A DNA stretch of 64,000 nt from Bacteroidales bacterium (GCA_016705005.1 JADIZB010000012.1:62001-126000); one strand, 5' to 3'. Shown: positions 28,221-37,725, counted from the stretch's first letter. The notes: generated from the letters alone by a model not told the origin. A program made the numbers and translations.

Positions 28221-28634
28221 TTAGTAACCTTTTGGTAAGGATGAAAATAATTCGGTTACCATTGTTTTCTGGCCTTCTTTGAAAATGTTTGTACAATTAA
28301 AGTTGATCAGAATGCCTTTAGGTTTTTTAAGAAGTTTTAAATAAGTCAGTAATTGTGCTTCATGAATAGGTAGAATTCTTTCAACAGTTTTGATTTCAAC
28401 TATTATAAGATCGTCTACCATCAAGTCAAACCTTAGATCACAGTCAAGTTTGAGACCCCGGAATTCAAGAGGTATTTTCTGTTGAGTTACTATTTTAAGA
28501 CCTTTTTCAAGAAGTATATGTGCCAGGCATCTTTCATAAATATTTTCAAGTAATCCTGGTCCTAATTCCTTATGTACTTCAATCGCGGCACCAAGGATTG
28601 TGCGACTTAATGTATTGATGTATTTCTGTGTCAT
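28221..28634 (-). CDS. GxxExxY protein (PD-(D/E)XK-like fold family)
   Basis: A 137-residue protein with the name-giving motif in GPGLLENIYERCL (G-x-x-E-x-x-Y), preceded by GAAIEVHKELGPG. The core VDDLIIVEIKTVERI shows the E-x-K of the PD-(D/E)XK fold (family PDDEXK_3), followed by HEAQLLTYLKLLKKPKGILINFN. Members are small, widespread and of unknown function; nuclease activity is inferred from the fold. It sits at the end of the nine-unit repeat array, about 60 bases away, and its stop codon faces the array. It is separated by about 105 bases from the next operon. Confidence 0.88.
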   Translation of the reverse strand: MTQKYINTLSRTILGAAIEVHKELGPGLLENIYERCLAHILLEKGLKIVTQQKIPLEFRGLKLDCDLRFDLMVDDLIIVEIKTVERILPIHEAQLLTYLKLLKKPKGILINFNCTNIFKEGQKTMVTELFSSLPKGY

Positions 28635-28740
28635 CCTTTAAATGGATAGTATATTATGTGAACTATTCCGCCTGTTGTGGTGGAGAAATATGTAATAAGA
28701 TAGTATTTTATATGATCATAATCCGGAATACCGGTTTGTT

Positions 28741-29475
28741 TTAGCGTAACCTGATCTGAGCCGCTATTTTTCCAGCTTCATTCAGGCTGTCAGGCTTACC
28801 TGCATCGGCCCAGAGCAGGCTTTCGTCAGGATATCCACCAACAGGATGCGTAGCCGCCACCCTGAGATAAGTGTCGATGATTGAGAAGCGGTCCTGCGCT
28901 TCCATCAGGCCGAAGATTTCAGGGCTGATCACATGAATGCCGCTAAAAGCATATGGGTTCAACGGTTCAGATGTTATCTGTACAATCCTTCGTTCTCCTG
29001 TCGATACATTTTCCCAGGCCTTCAGTTTCATAAATTCATCGAACAGCAGGTACCGGGAAGTATTGCGACGCCTGACCACCAGGGTCGCGAGGTTCATACT
29101 TCCCGTGTGAAAACGGTAAAGCGCGGCCAGATCCAGGTCGGTCACAATGTCCACATTGTAAACAAGGAAAGGGCTGCCATCGTTAAAAAACCAGGAAGCT
29201 TTTCTGATTCCGCCTCCGGTATCGAGCAACTGATCCCTTTCATCCGAAATAGAAATATTACAACCGAAATTTTTATGATCAGCCAGGTATTTTATTACCG
29301 CATCTGCATGATGATGCACATTTATGATGAGGTCGCTGAATCCGGCACCGGCCAGTTTCAGTACGGCAAATTCAAGCAGGGTATAGGGGCCGGCCTGAAG
29401 CAGGGCTTTGGGGGTATGATCGGTCAGAGGCTTCAACCGGGTACCGAGACCGGCTGCCAGAATCATGGCTTTCAT
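28741..29475 (-). CDS. murU: Nucleotidyltransferase, MurU-like
   Basis: A 244-residue sugar-1-phosphate nucleotidyltransferase. The N-terminal signature MILAAGLGTRLKPLTDHTPKALL is the activated-nucleotide loop; NVDIVTDLDLAALYRFH holds the metal-binding Asp pair, and ISDERDQLLDTGGGI the sugar-binding turn. Length matches MurU, which makes UDP-MurNAc from MurNAc-1-phosphate and UTP in the recycling route that bypasses MurA. The call is strengthened by the fused sugar kinase three genes upstream in the same operon (AmgK-like). The start overlaps the preceding gene by 4 bases. A role in another sugar nucleotide pathway cannot be excluded. Confidence 0.75.
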   Translation of the reverse strand: MKAMILAAGLGTRLKPLTDHTPKALLQAGPYTLLEFAVLKLAGAGFSDLIINVHHHADAVIKYLADHKNFGCNISISDERDQLLDTGGGIRKASWFFNDGSPFLVYNVDIVTDLDLAALYRFHTGSMNLATLVVRRRNTSRYLLFDEFMKLKAWENVSTGERRIVQITSEPLNPYAFSGIHVISPEIFGLMEAQDRFSIIDTYLRVAATHPVGGYPDESLLWADAGKPDSLNEAGKIAAQIRLR

Positions 29476-29873
29476 TCTTCGGGCAGGTCTTTGAGTTTGT
29501 AATTTTTATAATAACTCCTGAAAAGCACTTTCTTCAGTTCCCGGTATATCACCAATTCAGCAATCACCTGGGAATGGGTAAATTCCGGATGTTCCTCCCA
29601 TGCATTTACGATGGTCTGTTCATTCAGGTCAATCTGGTAGAGCAGGGCCGATAACTTCTGAACATTTCTGGCGAGCATGTCAGATATATGATATTCTAGT
29701 TCCCTGAAGAGGTCATGGTAAACCATTTCCATATCAACCGGAAAGTCAACATCCATGCCGAACATACCAAAATCCTTCCTGATCTGCTGAATGGTAAGCC
29801 TGATCACTTCCTGTTCGGCCTTGAAAGGTTCAATATCAAACGGCTCCTTTATGGGTTTGCCGGAACTCAACAT
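29472..29873 (-). CDS. Conserved hypothetical protein of the sugar-salvage operon
   Basis: A 133-residue, soluble, largely helical protein with no recognised domain and no signal peptide. It starts MLSSGKPIKEPFDIEP. Its sequence has a conserved-looking helix (EVIRLTIQQIRKDFGMFGMDV) and many acidic residues. It begins 1 base after the stop of the 42-residue gene upstream and overlaps the nucleotidyltransferase gene by 4 bases, so it is translationally coupled and probably acts with that pathway. I do not recognise the family. Confidence 0.65.
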   Translation of the reverse strand: MLSSGKPIKEPFDIEPFKAEQEVIRLTIQQIRKDFGMFGMDVDFPVDMEMVYHDLFRELEYHISDMLARNVQKLSALLYQIDLNEQTIVNAWEEHPEFTHSQVIAELVIYRELKKVLFRSYYKNYKLKDLPEE

Positions 29874-29874
29874 A

Positions 29875-30003
29875 TTATATTTCTTTTGGCTTACAGACCT
29901 GCTTTTCTTTCTTTACCAGTGCTCCGCATTTTTTGCATTTGAACCTGGGATTCTCGCAATCCTGTTCTCCCTTCTTCCCTTTTTCACACATTGTCTTGCT
30001 CAT
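29875..30003 (-). CDS. Tiny Cys-rich protein (possible zinc ribbon)
   Basis: A 42-residue reading frame runs from the ATG at 30003 to the TAA at 29875. It contains Cys at CEKGKKGEQDC, FKCKKCGALV and KQVCKPKEI: five cysteines with a C-x-x-C pair, a possible zinc-binding knuckle. Its stop is one base from the next start, and the next two genes are also tightly coupled, which argues it is a real gene. Function unknown; too short for most annotation pipelines. Confidence 0.6.
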   Translation of the reverse strand: MSKTMCEKGKKGEQDCENPRFKCKKCGALVKKEKQVCKPKEI

Positions 30004-30106
30004 ATATTATTCTTTTGCGGACGATTGACGCTCTTTATCAGTATTTATAATTTTTTCCGTACGACCGGCAACATGACTTTTACTGCCAGGTTTTATTTAA
30101 GGGTAT

Positions 30107-31531
30107 TCATGTTTGCCTGGCCGGCCATTTATTCTTCTGCGTATGCTCAGGCTCTATGTTCATCCTGAAACGTTTGTTCAGGTGCTGACAAAGCTGGCCG
30201 GCGAAATAGACTGACCGGTGTTGACCGCCTGTACAGCCGAAACTCACCATCAGATGCTGGAATCCCCGGCTAAGGTAGTTCTCAACTGCCTGATCAACGA
30301 TGTTGCAGATGTTAACAAAGAAAATGCCTGTTTCAGGCTGGGCGGCGAGGTAAGAAATCACGGGTTTGTCGAGGCCTGTGAGTAACCGGAACTCTTCCTC
30401 CCTGCCGGGGTTTGGCAATGCCCTGCAATCGAAAACAAACCCACCACCGTTTCCGGTAACATCTGCAGGAATGCCCTCTTTGTAAGAGAAACTGCAGACC
30501 CTGACTTTCAGGGCCGGTTTTGCGTAATTACGCAGGGTTTCACTGGTTATGTAACTTCTGAGTAATTTCTCCAGTGTGGGAAACTCAAATTCAGGATGAC
30601 GGTAGTTCAGAAGGTAAGCAAGGTTATCGAGGGCGTAGGGGATGCTCTGAAGGAAATGTTCCTTTTTCTGGTAGAAGCCCCTGAATCCATAAGCGCCCAT
30701 AGCCTGCAATATCCTGATGAGGACAAATCCATAGTAGTGCCGCAAAAACTGTTTCCGGTCGATGTTTGTATATTTTGAGGCTTCTTCAATATACAGATCC
30801 AGCAATTCCTCCCTGAAATCGTTGGGCAGATTGGCTTTTGCATCAAAGAGGAGGGAAGCAATATCATACTGAAGCGGACCCAGACGTCCACCCTGATAAT
30901 CGATGAAGAAAGGGCGGTTTCCGGCAATCATCACATTACGGGACTGAAAATCGCGGTACATAAAAAAATCCGAAGTGGCTCCCGACAGGAAATCAATCAA
31001 TTTTTCGAAATCATCCTCCAGTGCCTGCTCGTCAAAGCCCAGTCCTGAAAGCCTGACAAAGTAATATTTGAAATAATTGAGATCCCACATCATCGACTGG
31101 CGGTCGAAAGCTTTACGCGGATGGCATAGATCAAGATCCAGATCGATGATTCCCCTGACCTGAAACCGGGGCAACCAGGAAATCACCTGCCGGTAGAGGT
31201 CTTTTACCCTGTTGGATAACCCTTCCCCGGTGAGCAGGCTGAACAGCGTTTCATTTCCTAGATCGGACTGGATGTAGGCATGTTTGTCGTCATGAAAGGC
31301 AAATAGTTCAGGAACCGGAAGACCAGTTTTTCCGAAATGCCTGGTAAACCCGACAAAGGCGTTATTTTCTTTTTCATCCGGATTCCAGGCGCCGATGGCA
31401 TCGGTCTCAGCGCCTGAAATTCTGAAATACCGGCGGTCAGATCCTGAAGCGGGCAATTCTGTAATTAACCGGACTTCTTCACCGCTCCACTGTGAAAAAA
31501 GTTCACCCAGGATTATTTTCTGGTCTTTCAT
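30107..31531 (-). CDS. Sugar kinase (AmgK-like phosphotransferase) fused to a RapZ C-terminal domain
   Basis: A 474-residue fusion. Residues 1-330 are an aminoglycoside-phosphotransferase fold: LITELPASGSDRRYFRI near the N terminus, the catalytic loop FFMYRDFQSRNVMIAG (Asp and Asn) and the metal-binding FFIDYQGGRLGPLQYDIASLL. This group includes AmgK, the anomeric MurNAc/GlcNAc kinase that precedes MurU. Residues 340-474 match the C-terminal domain of RapZ (FVFDCRALPNPGREEEFRLLTGLDKPV, shown here as RALPNPGREEEF, and MVSFGCTGGQHRSVYFAGQL), which binds glucosamine-6-phosphate in E. coli. The Walker-type N-terminal domain of RapZ is absent. It heads the operon with the MurU-like gene, 103 bases before the small gene at 30003. 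Confidence 0.8.
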   Translation of the reverse strand: MKDQKIILGELFSQWSGEEVRLITELPASGSDRRYFRISGAETDAIGAWNPDEKENNAFVGFTRHFGKTGLPVPELFAFHDDKHAYIQSDLGNETLFSLLTGEGLSNRVKDLYRQVISWLPRFQVRGIIDLDLDLCHPRKAFDRQSMMWDLNYFKYYFVRLSGLGFDEQALEDDFEKLIDFLSGATSDFFMYRDFQSRNVMIAGNRPFFIDYQGGRLGPLQYDIASLLFDAKANLPNDFREELLDLYIEEASKYTNIDRKQFLRHYYGFVLIRILQAMGAYGFRGFYQKKEHFLQSIPYALDNLAYLLNYRHPEFEFPTLEKLLRSYITSETLRNYAKPALKVRVCSFSYKEGIPADVTGNGGGFVFDCRALPNPGREEEFRLLTGLDKPVISYLAAQPETGIFFVNICNIVDQAVENYLSRGFQHLMVSFGCTGGQHRSVYFAGQLCQHLNKRFRMNIEPEHTQKNKWPARQT

Positions 31532-31733
31532 TCATTTGATTTGAAAGGATGTCTATGCTGGCTGCCTGTAATGAAGCACAAATTTAGTGAATTCAGTTCT
31601 TTCTTTTTCATGAAATCCAAAGCAACGACCTGAGCAAAATTGTTAACACCTTAAACAGGATTCCACCGCAGTTGTTTTGTTTTTTAGTATGTTTGCGGTT
31701 ACATAGCCTGAAATATCAGAAACCAATTATATT

Positions 31734-32228
31734 ATGGAAAACAGATCAACAGAAATTCTCAAGACCGCCATTCTCATGGAGAAACGCGGAAAGGCCTTTT
31801 ATGAAAAAGTTGCTGAGCAAACTGCCAGTGCCGAAGTTAAAAAGATATTTACCATGATGGCCGAAGAAGAGCAGACCCATGTTGAATTCCTGTCGAAGCA
31901 ATTTGCCAGTTACAGCCGGGATAAGAAATTCGCCAAGGTTGAATTGAAATTCGATGCCGGAGTTGCCGACGCCATACTTTCGGGTGATATCAAAAAGCAG
32001 ATCACTGCTGCCAGTTTTGAAGCTGCAGCCATTTCTGCCGCCATTGATATGGAAACCAAGGCCATTGAAGTTTATTCAAAGCAGGCCGAAGTTGCTACCG
32101 ACCCCAACGAGAAAGAGCTTTTCCTGTGGCTGGCCGACTGGGAAAGAGGTCACCACAAGGTACTTCACGAACTGAACGAAGACCTGAAGGAGAGTATCTG
32201 GTATGATAACCAGTTCTGGCCTTTCTAA
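31734..32228 (+). CDS. Ferritin-like (rubrerythrin-type) diiron protein
   Basis: A 164-residue four-helix protein. The diiron ligand pattern is visible twice: AILMEKRGKAFYEKVAE with MMAEEEQTHVEFLSKQ, and AIDMETKAIEVYSKQA with WLADWERGHHKVLHEL (E...ExxH pairs). It lacks the C-terminal rubredoxin domain of full rubrerythrins, so it is a short rubrerythrin/ferritin-like member. It probably reduces peroxide or handles iron under low oxygen. A likely -7 box TATGTTTG is at 31688-31695. It ends at a strong bidirectional hairpin. Confidence 0.85.
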   Translation: MENRSTEILKTAILMEKRGKAFYEKVAEQTASAEVKKIFTMMAEEEQTHVEFLSKQFASYSRDKKFAKVELKFDAGVADAILSGDIKKQITAASFEAAAISAAIDMETKAIEVYSKQAEVATDPNEKELFLWLADWERGHHKVLHELNEDLKESIWYDNQFWPF

Positions 32229-32244
32229 ACAAGATAAAGTGAGT

Positions 32245-32272
32245 AAAACAGCCCGGAATTCCGGGCTGTTTT
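32245..32272. terminator. Perfect palindromic terminator
   Basis: AAAACAGCCCGGAA/TTCCGGGCTGTTTT, a 28-base perfect palindrome followed by T residues, between the convergent genes ending at 32228 and 32317. Confidence 0.85.
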
Positions 32273-32316
32273 GTTTTTAAACTGCACTGTACAGGAGACA
32301 ATTTGCCTGAAAAGTT

Positions 32317-35300
32317 TTATCTTACAGTTATCTTTCCTGCTCCTGAATAGGAATAATACTGGCCGTTATACATTGCATCGGCACCTACCGGCCCCTGCCT
32401 GAAAGTGCCGCGGCTGACAGCCCTTACCATATAGTAGAAAGTTCTTGACACTCCCGAAACAGTGGTAAAGAAACTGATACGGTCGTCACGGACATCCTGA
32501 TAATCGGGTGTAGCCTTGTCTTTAATCCAGCTCATTTCTCGCTCAGCATTCAGCCTGGGGTTCTCAATTTCAAAGCCGGCCGGAAGAATATCGGTAATGG
32601 CGACGTTTTCAATGATACTGTTGTCGGTGGTTGATATTGTGATGGATACCACAATAAGGTCGTTCTGTGTAATGTTTCCGGTGTTTACAGGGCTTCCGGC
32701 ACGGGTCAGCATTGTACGCCTGACTTTCAATACCCTGTCTTCATCCCGTGCTTTTCCTGAAGCCGGAATGCCTTCCGATTCAAGGTAGTAGAACAGGTTG
32801 CCCTTTCCTGCAACTGATACACCAGCCTTTGTACCGGTGAGCGTGGTAATAAGATCTTCCCCGTTGAAAGTGGCAGTTTTTTTTCCGCTCACCATTACAG
32901 TAGCAGTTACCTGGTCGCTCTTGCTGATTCCCGCCAGTTTTCCGAGCGCCAGAAACGAAAAGGCCCTTTCCTGGGTCGACATCCACCCGGCACTGTTGAT
33001 CATTTCACCAACCTGACGGGCAAGCATGGCTACCTGGGGATTCCCGGGATCGGCCGTTACCAGGGTGTACAGGGCAACCGCCCTGTCGCGGATCGGTGAA
33101 CTATAGCAACCACCGGTCATCCATCCGGGATTTTCAGAATTATCCCAGGATTTTGGCAGAACAGTTTCAAAACTGCGGTTATCTCCGGTAAGTGCGTAGG
33201 CACACGCAAGCAGGTAACGGCTGTCGGTGCTCAGTTCATTGATCCTTGACTTGTAGTAATTCATTGTGGGCAGGTGCTGTTTACCTGACAATGCAAGTAC
33301 GTACAGTGAATAGAAAATTTCACGGTGAGGCTGTACTTTGCGCTGCCACGTACCTGTTGCATTGTTATGATAGAAGTATTCGGTCGATTTTTTCTGCTTA
33401 ACCATTTCGGTCAGGTAACGGTTTACATTCTCCAGAACCACTGGATTAACTGAATAACCTGCCTTTCCCGCTTCATAAAGAAAATTACCGGCATAGGCTG
33501 TTGCCCACCAGTTTACTTCAGAATAACCTTCAGGCCAGTAGGCTAGTCCGCCGTTGTATTGCTGTAACCCTTCAATCTTCAGGATGGCTTCCCTGATATT
33601 GTCCGAAACATTATAAACAGAATTTTTCTCTTTTTGCCGGAGCATTTTTGCGAGGTCGCTGTAATAAAGCTGGGGGAATGCAGCTGAAACCGTTTGTTCA
33701 AGACAGCCATAGGGGTAGTTGATCAGTTCGCTGAGGTCTTTTGCATAGCGCCCGGCCGGTGAGCGGGTCAGCAGAAGTTTTGATGCTGATGTTCCTGCCA
33801 TGTAGTCATTTTGAACTGATAAGACTTTTGTGTCACCAGCTTTGATCTGCCCTGCAATGCCTGTTTTCTCGAGGGTAGCAGCCGGCCGGACAGAAATGTC
33901 AGTTTCTTCAATGAAAGATTCTCCTGCAGCAGAAGCTGTGAGTTTAATATTCGCATTTCCGGTCTTATTCGTGGCATCAAGAAGGTAGCTGGTGACTTTC
34001 TCACTGTTTGCAGGAACTTCAACAGAGTTTACGGAGAATTCACCGCAACTGACAGGCCCGGTGGATTTTACATTCAGTTTAACAGTCATTGGTTTTGGGG
34101 TGGTATTCGTCAGGGTAACTGCAACGAAAGCCTGATCGCCGGGGCTGAGAAAACGCGGCAGTGAACTGCTGATGACCAGCGGGTCGGCTACTTTCATTTG
34201 TTTCTCTACACTGCCAAACTCATTGCCTTTGTAAGCAACAGCCATGACCCTTACGGCACCCGAGAATTGCGGTATGGCCAGGTTAAAGGTAACCATGCCG
34301 CTGGCATCTGCCTTGCGGGTGCCACTCCAGCGTGCAAGAAGCTTTACTCTTTTCGAAGTGAGCGGGTTCAGTCTTTTGCCGATATCGAAGCCACGGTCGC
34401 CACCCGAAGATGAATTACCGGAAGCCAGTTCAGGGAAGAGCTCATCAAACAGATCGTAGGCATTAACTTCCAGCGCTCTTTTCTGGTAAAAATAGGCATA
34501 GGGATCCGGACTCACAAAGCCCGTTATCTGAAGTATACCTTCATCTACAGCCGCAATGGTCACTTCTGCTCCGGGGCTTGTCCTGACTTTGATCAGCTGA
34601 TTCCGCTTTGACCTTTGTTTATCAGGAATATCGATACTGACGTTTAACCTGCGCCCGGGTTTTTCAACCTTCAGTCCGGCAAAGCCATGGGCAACAGTGA
34701 GTGGCAGACCTGAATTATCTATTTTTCTGATCAGTGTGGCACCCACATAAATATTGGGCATAAATGCTTCCTTTACTTTCAGGTCAAGACTTGCGCCACC
34801 TGCTGTAGCCGGAATGGAATAATACTCAAGTATTTTATCCTGCTCAATGGTTACCAGCAATTCGCCTGCAAATGGGGTCCTGAAAAGCAGCTTTGCTGTT
34901 TCTCCGGGTTTGTATAGTGGTTTATCCGTCTCAATGCCGATTTCACCCTCACGATTCACCTGGAACGAGGACATTCCTGCATCCGCCCATCCATAGGCAT
35001 AGAACGATTGCATTACAAAGTTTGATGCAGTTTCGGAACTTATCCTTATTTCGTATTCCCCTGAAACCGGAGGGGAGAACTGTACAGCATATCCTCCGGT
35101 TCCGATGGAGAAATTCTTCGACATGATTACTTTTTCCTTCCTTTGAGAACGGTATTGGGTATTCCCATAATTCCTTTCCAGTACTGTTTCCCAGCGGATA
35201 TGTATGATTTCAAGCCGTGCCCTGGCCGAAACCGGTTTTCCGGCCCTGTTAAGCGCGATGGCATTCACCGATAATGGTCTGTTTGTCGCCACCCATCCTG

Positions 35301-37725
35301 AAACCGGACCAAGCCCGAGGAAGGACTGCTGGGTTTGTATTTCAATCTCGGTATACCTGTTCACTGGTCTTCCCGTTTCATCAAACACTGTTGTAAAGAG
35401 TCTGCCGGTCAGCAGCCCGATATCGGTGAACCCGGGCAGGCTGAATGTTTGTTCTACCTTCCCTGTGGCATCGGTCAGTCCTTCACTGATCGTATTCTCG
35501 AAATAAATATCGGTCGGCGTGGTTATGCCGAAGTTGTAGTTATCGTATCCGCTGGCCGTGAATGGTTTACGGCTGATACGCAGTTCGTTTTCTGTCTTCC
35601 GGCTGGCAGCCGGTGGTCCGAACAGGTTAACAGCCGTGATCCCTGCTTTGAGTATTTCAGAATTCTTATAGCTGCTCTTATCGGTTTTTACATCAACCTT
35701 AATGCGGTCGGGCATGAATTCCTCCACACCGATCCTGTAATTACCCATCAGTACGTCATTTGATGAAAGTACTTCAACAACATATCCTCCGGTAAGGGCG
35801 GATTCGGGCAGTCGGAAGGCAAGTCCGGATGCTCCTTCTTTGCCCAGTGTGGAACGTCTGACAATAAAATCCTTACCATCCGGTGAAAGAACCCTGAATT
35901 TCACCGGAATGCCTGAAATGGTTTCCCATTTGAAATTTCTGACAATGGCGTTACAGAAGACGGAATCGCCGGGCCGGTATAGGTTACGGTCGCCATAGAT
36001 AAATACATCGTATTGCTGACCTGCGGTACGTTTTCCCCCTACATCATATCTCGATGTTTCCACTTGCGAGCGGTTGAGAAGCAGCACGTTGAAATCGCTG
36101 CCTCTTTGGGCGGAAATCATGGTGATTTTTGAACCCTGCGCTACTTTACCGATATTTTTGAATACAGCAATTCCATCACTGTTGGTGGTGGTTTGGTATA
36201 CCTGCTGGTTGCTTTTGCTGATAAACCTTACATTCACACCCGATAATGGTTTTGCTGTGGATATGGATCTCGCGGCTACAAACATTTCATCAACGCCTTC
36301 TTTGGCGATAAGTCCGATGTCAGACACTGAAACAAGCTGGACATCCGAAAGCCATTTTTTCTCAGTCGATTCAACCCTGACCAGAAATATTCCCTTCACT
36401 CCGGATGATAATTGTAATTCATCTGTTTTCAGGTTCAGCAGGCGGAAGTTTCCCTTCCGTGGCAGAGAGCGCGTGTCAAGTTCACGGCTGCTGATCATCT
36501 GACCATAGTCCTCATCAAGGGTGTAGGCAAAGATGTCGTGATATTCATCGTTCTCGTAACTCCAATCCCATTGTTTTCCGATACGCATATAATGCTGGAT
36601 GTTGTTTTCGAAGACTTTGAAAACAGAGATCTTTACTTTAGGGACATTGATAATATTGATTCCCAGGTTTTTAGAGCCTTCAGGTGTCAGATACATGCCC
36701 GACTGATCGGTAAAGGCTATATATGGCTGAAGGGCACCGAATGAAACTGTTTGCTGGAAATCGCTTCCAAGTTCCGGTCCGAAAATTCCTTTCAGTTTTC
36801 CTGAAACATTCAGTTCGTAAGACTGGCCATCTGCAAAATTACCTTTAAGCTTAAAGCCGTTTCCGATGGCAGTAGCTTCAAACGTTGCTTCAGGCGTTAC
36901 CCTGATCAGACCCCTGAGGCCTTGCTCAGGTACCGGTTGGGTTGTAAAAACATAAATGACGCCTTCTCCTTCTTCGAAATCGGTGAGCACATCGGTAATC
37001 TCGAGACGGTTGCGCTCAGGCATGGTCAATTCAATGGTTTCATCAGATGGATTCTGTCTTGGTGAACCAGGGCAGGCCATACCTTTACCAATGGTAACAG
37101 ATAATTTCTTAACAGCCTGATCATCTGACGGAGCTGCTATCCAGAAATCAAGCTCTTTTCCGTTTTCGCGTGTAAGCAGTGTAGCATTTACAGTCTTTCC
37201 TTCGAGTTTTACTGATATATACTTTCTTGACGTATTGAGATCGACAATGTGGTTAAAATGCAGCAATATTCTTAATTGAACAAGATTGTGGTTATTTTCA
37301 TCAACGGCCCAGAACGTCTGACTGCGTTCCACCGCCAGGTAGGGAGTGTGGAACCTGACCTCTTCTTCATCAGGAGCTTTCCTGATTGCCAGATGTTTTG
37401 AGATTTCAGATCTGATTTTGAGGCTGTAATCGGTATTCGGTGCAAAAGGGACTGCCGGTGAAAAAACCAGTGTATTTCTTTTTGTCCATTGATACCGCCC
37501 ATGGATTTCGGGCCGGAAATCCAGGTATCGTGTTGTATCCCATTTACTTAAAAGTGAATCAGGGACCATGTCCCTGTCAAACTGAAATTCCAGGTTCTGG
37601 AACATGTCAATTTGTTCATCGAAGTTCATCGAATCGATGCTGACCCTGTCGGGTGAAGCACAGGAAACAACAAAAAACAGGGGTAACCACCAGCCGAAGC
37701 GCAGCAATACGGATTTTCCTGACAT
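32317..37725 (-). CDS. Alpha-2-macroglobulin-family lipoprotein (thioester type)
   Basis: A 1,802-residue protein with a lipoprotein signal (LFFVVSCAS, Cys as acylation site). Bacterial alpha-2-macroglobulins trap proteases at the cell surface. Domains in order: N-terminal macroglobulin-like repeats, the bait-region part, the MG7-10 region (YDVFIYGDRNLYRPGDSVFCN near residue 560), and a C-terminal thioester domain with YPYGCLEQT, whose Cys1341 and Gln form the thioester. The family usually sits beside penicillin-binding protein 1C (pbpC); no such gene lies next to this one, although a mtgA gene is elsewhere in the window. The gene is intact. The 286 bases upstream hold nothing recognised. Confidence 0.9.
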   Translation of the reverse strand: MSGKSVLLRFGWWLPLFFVVSCASPDRVSIDSMNFDEQIDMFQNLEFQFDRDMVPDSLLSKWDTTRYLDFRPEIHGRYQWTKRNTLVFSPAVPFAPNTDYSLKIRSEISKHLAIRKAPDEEEVRFHTPYLAVERSQTFWAVDENNHNLVQLRILLHFNHIVDLNTSRKYISVKLEGKTVNATLLTRENGKELDFWIAAPSDDQAVKKLSVTIGKGMACPGSPRQNPSDETIELTMPERNRLEITDVLTDFEEGEGVIYVFTTQPVPEQGLRGLIRVTPEATFEATAIGNGFKLKGNFADGQSYELNVSGKLKGIFGPELGSDFQQTVSFGALQPYIAFTDQSGMYLTPEGSKNLGINIINVPKVKISVFKVFENNIQHYMRIGKQWDWSYENDEYHDIFAYTLDEDYGQMISSRELDTRSLPRKGNFRLLNLKTDELQLSSGVKGIFLVRVESTEKKWLSDVQLVSVSDIGLIAKEGVDEMFVAARSISTAKPLSGVNVRFISKSNQQVYQTTTNSDGIAVFKNIGKVAQGSKITMISAQRGSDFNVLLLNRSQVETSRYDVGGKRTAGQQYDVFIYGDRNLYRPGDSVFCNAIVRNFKWETISGIPVKFRVLSPDGKDFIVRRSTLGKEGASGLAFRLPESALTGGYVVEVLSSNDVLMGNYRIGVEEFMPDRIKVDVKTDKSSYKNSEILKAGITAVNLFGPPAASRKTENELRISRKPFTASGYDNYNFGITTPTDIYFENTISEGLTDATGKVEQTFSLPGFTDIGLLTGRLFTTVFDETGRPVNRYTEIEIQTQQSFLGLGPVSGWVATNRPLSVNAIALNRAGKPVSARARLEIIHIRWETVLERNYGNTQYRSQRKEKVIMSKNFSIGTGGYAVQFSPPVSGEYEIRISSETASNFVMQSFYAYGWADAGMSSFQVNREGEIGIETDKPLYKPGETAKLLFRTPFAGELLVTIEQDKILEYYSIPATAGGASLDLKVKEAFMPNIYVGATLIRKIDNSGLPLTVAHGFAGLKVEKPGRRLNVSIDIPDKQRSKRNQLIKVRTSPGAEVTIAAVDEGILQITGFVSPDPYAYFYQKRALEVNAYDLFDELFPELASGNSSSGGDRGFDIGKRLNPLTSKRVKLLARWSGTRKADASGMVTFNLAIPQFSGAVRVMAVAYKGNEFGSVEKQMKVADPLVISSSLPRFLSPGDQAFVAVTLTNTTPKPMTVKLNVKSTGPVSCGEFSVNSVEVPANSEKVTSYLLDATNKTGNANIKLTASAAGESFIEETDISVRPAATLEKTGIAGQIKAGDTKVLSVQNDYMAGTSASKLLLTRSPAGRYAKDLSELINYPYGCLEQTVSAAFPQLYYSDLAKMLRQKEKNSVYNVSDNIREAILKIEGLQQYNGGLAYWPEGYSEVNWWATAYAGNFLYEAGKAGYSVNPVVLENVNRYLTEMVKQKKSTEYFYHNNATGTWQRKVQPHREIFYSLYVLALSGKQHLPTMNYYKSRINELSTDSRYLLACAYALTGDNRSFETVLPKSWDNSENPGWMTGGCYSSPIRDRAVALYTLVTADPGNPQVAMLARQVGEMINSAGWMSTQERAFSFLALGKLAGISKSDQVTATVMVSGKKTATFNGEDLITTLTGTKAGVSVAGKGNLFYYLESEGIPASGKARDEDRVLKVRRTMLTRAGSPVNTGNITQNDLIVVSITISTTDNSIIENVAITDILPAGFEIENPRLNAEREMSWIKDKATPDYQDVRDDRISFFTTVSGVSRTFYYMVRAVSRGTFRQGPVGADAMYNGQYYSYSGAGKITVR

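Noticed and set aside
28221..28634. Toxin of a toxin-antitoxin pair
   Set aside because: The GxxExxY protein has no small partner gene beside it, and its motif places it in the PDDEXK_3 family.
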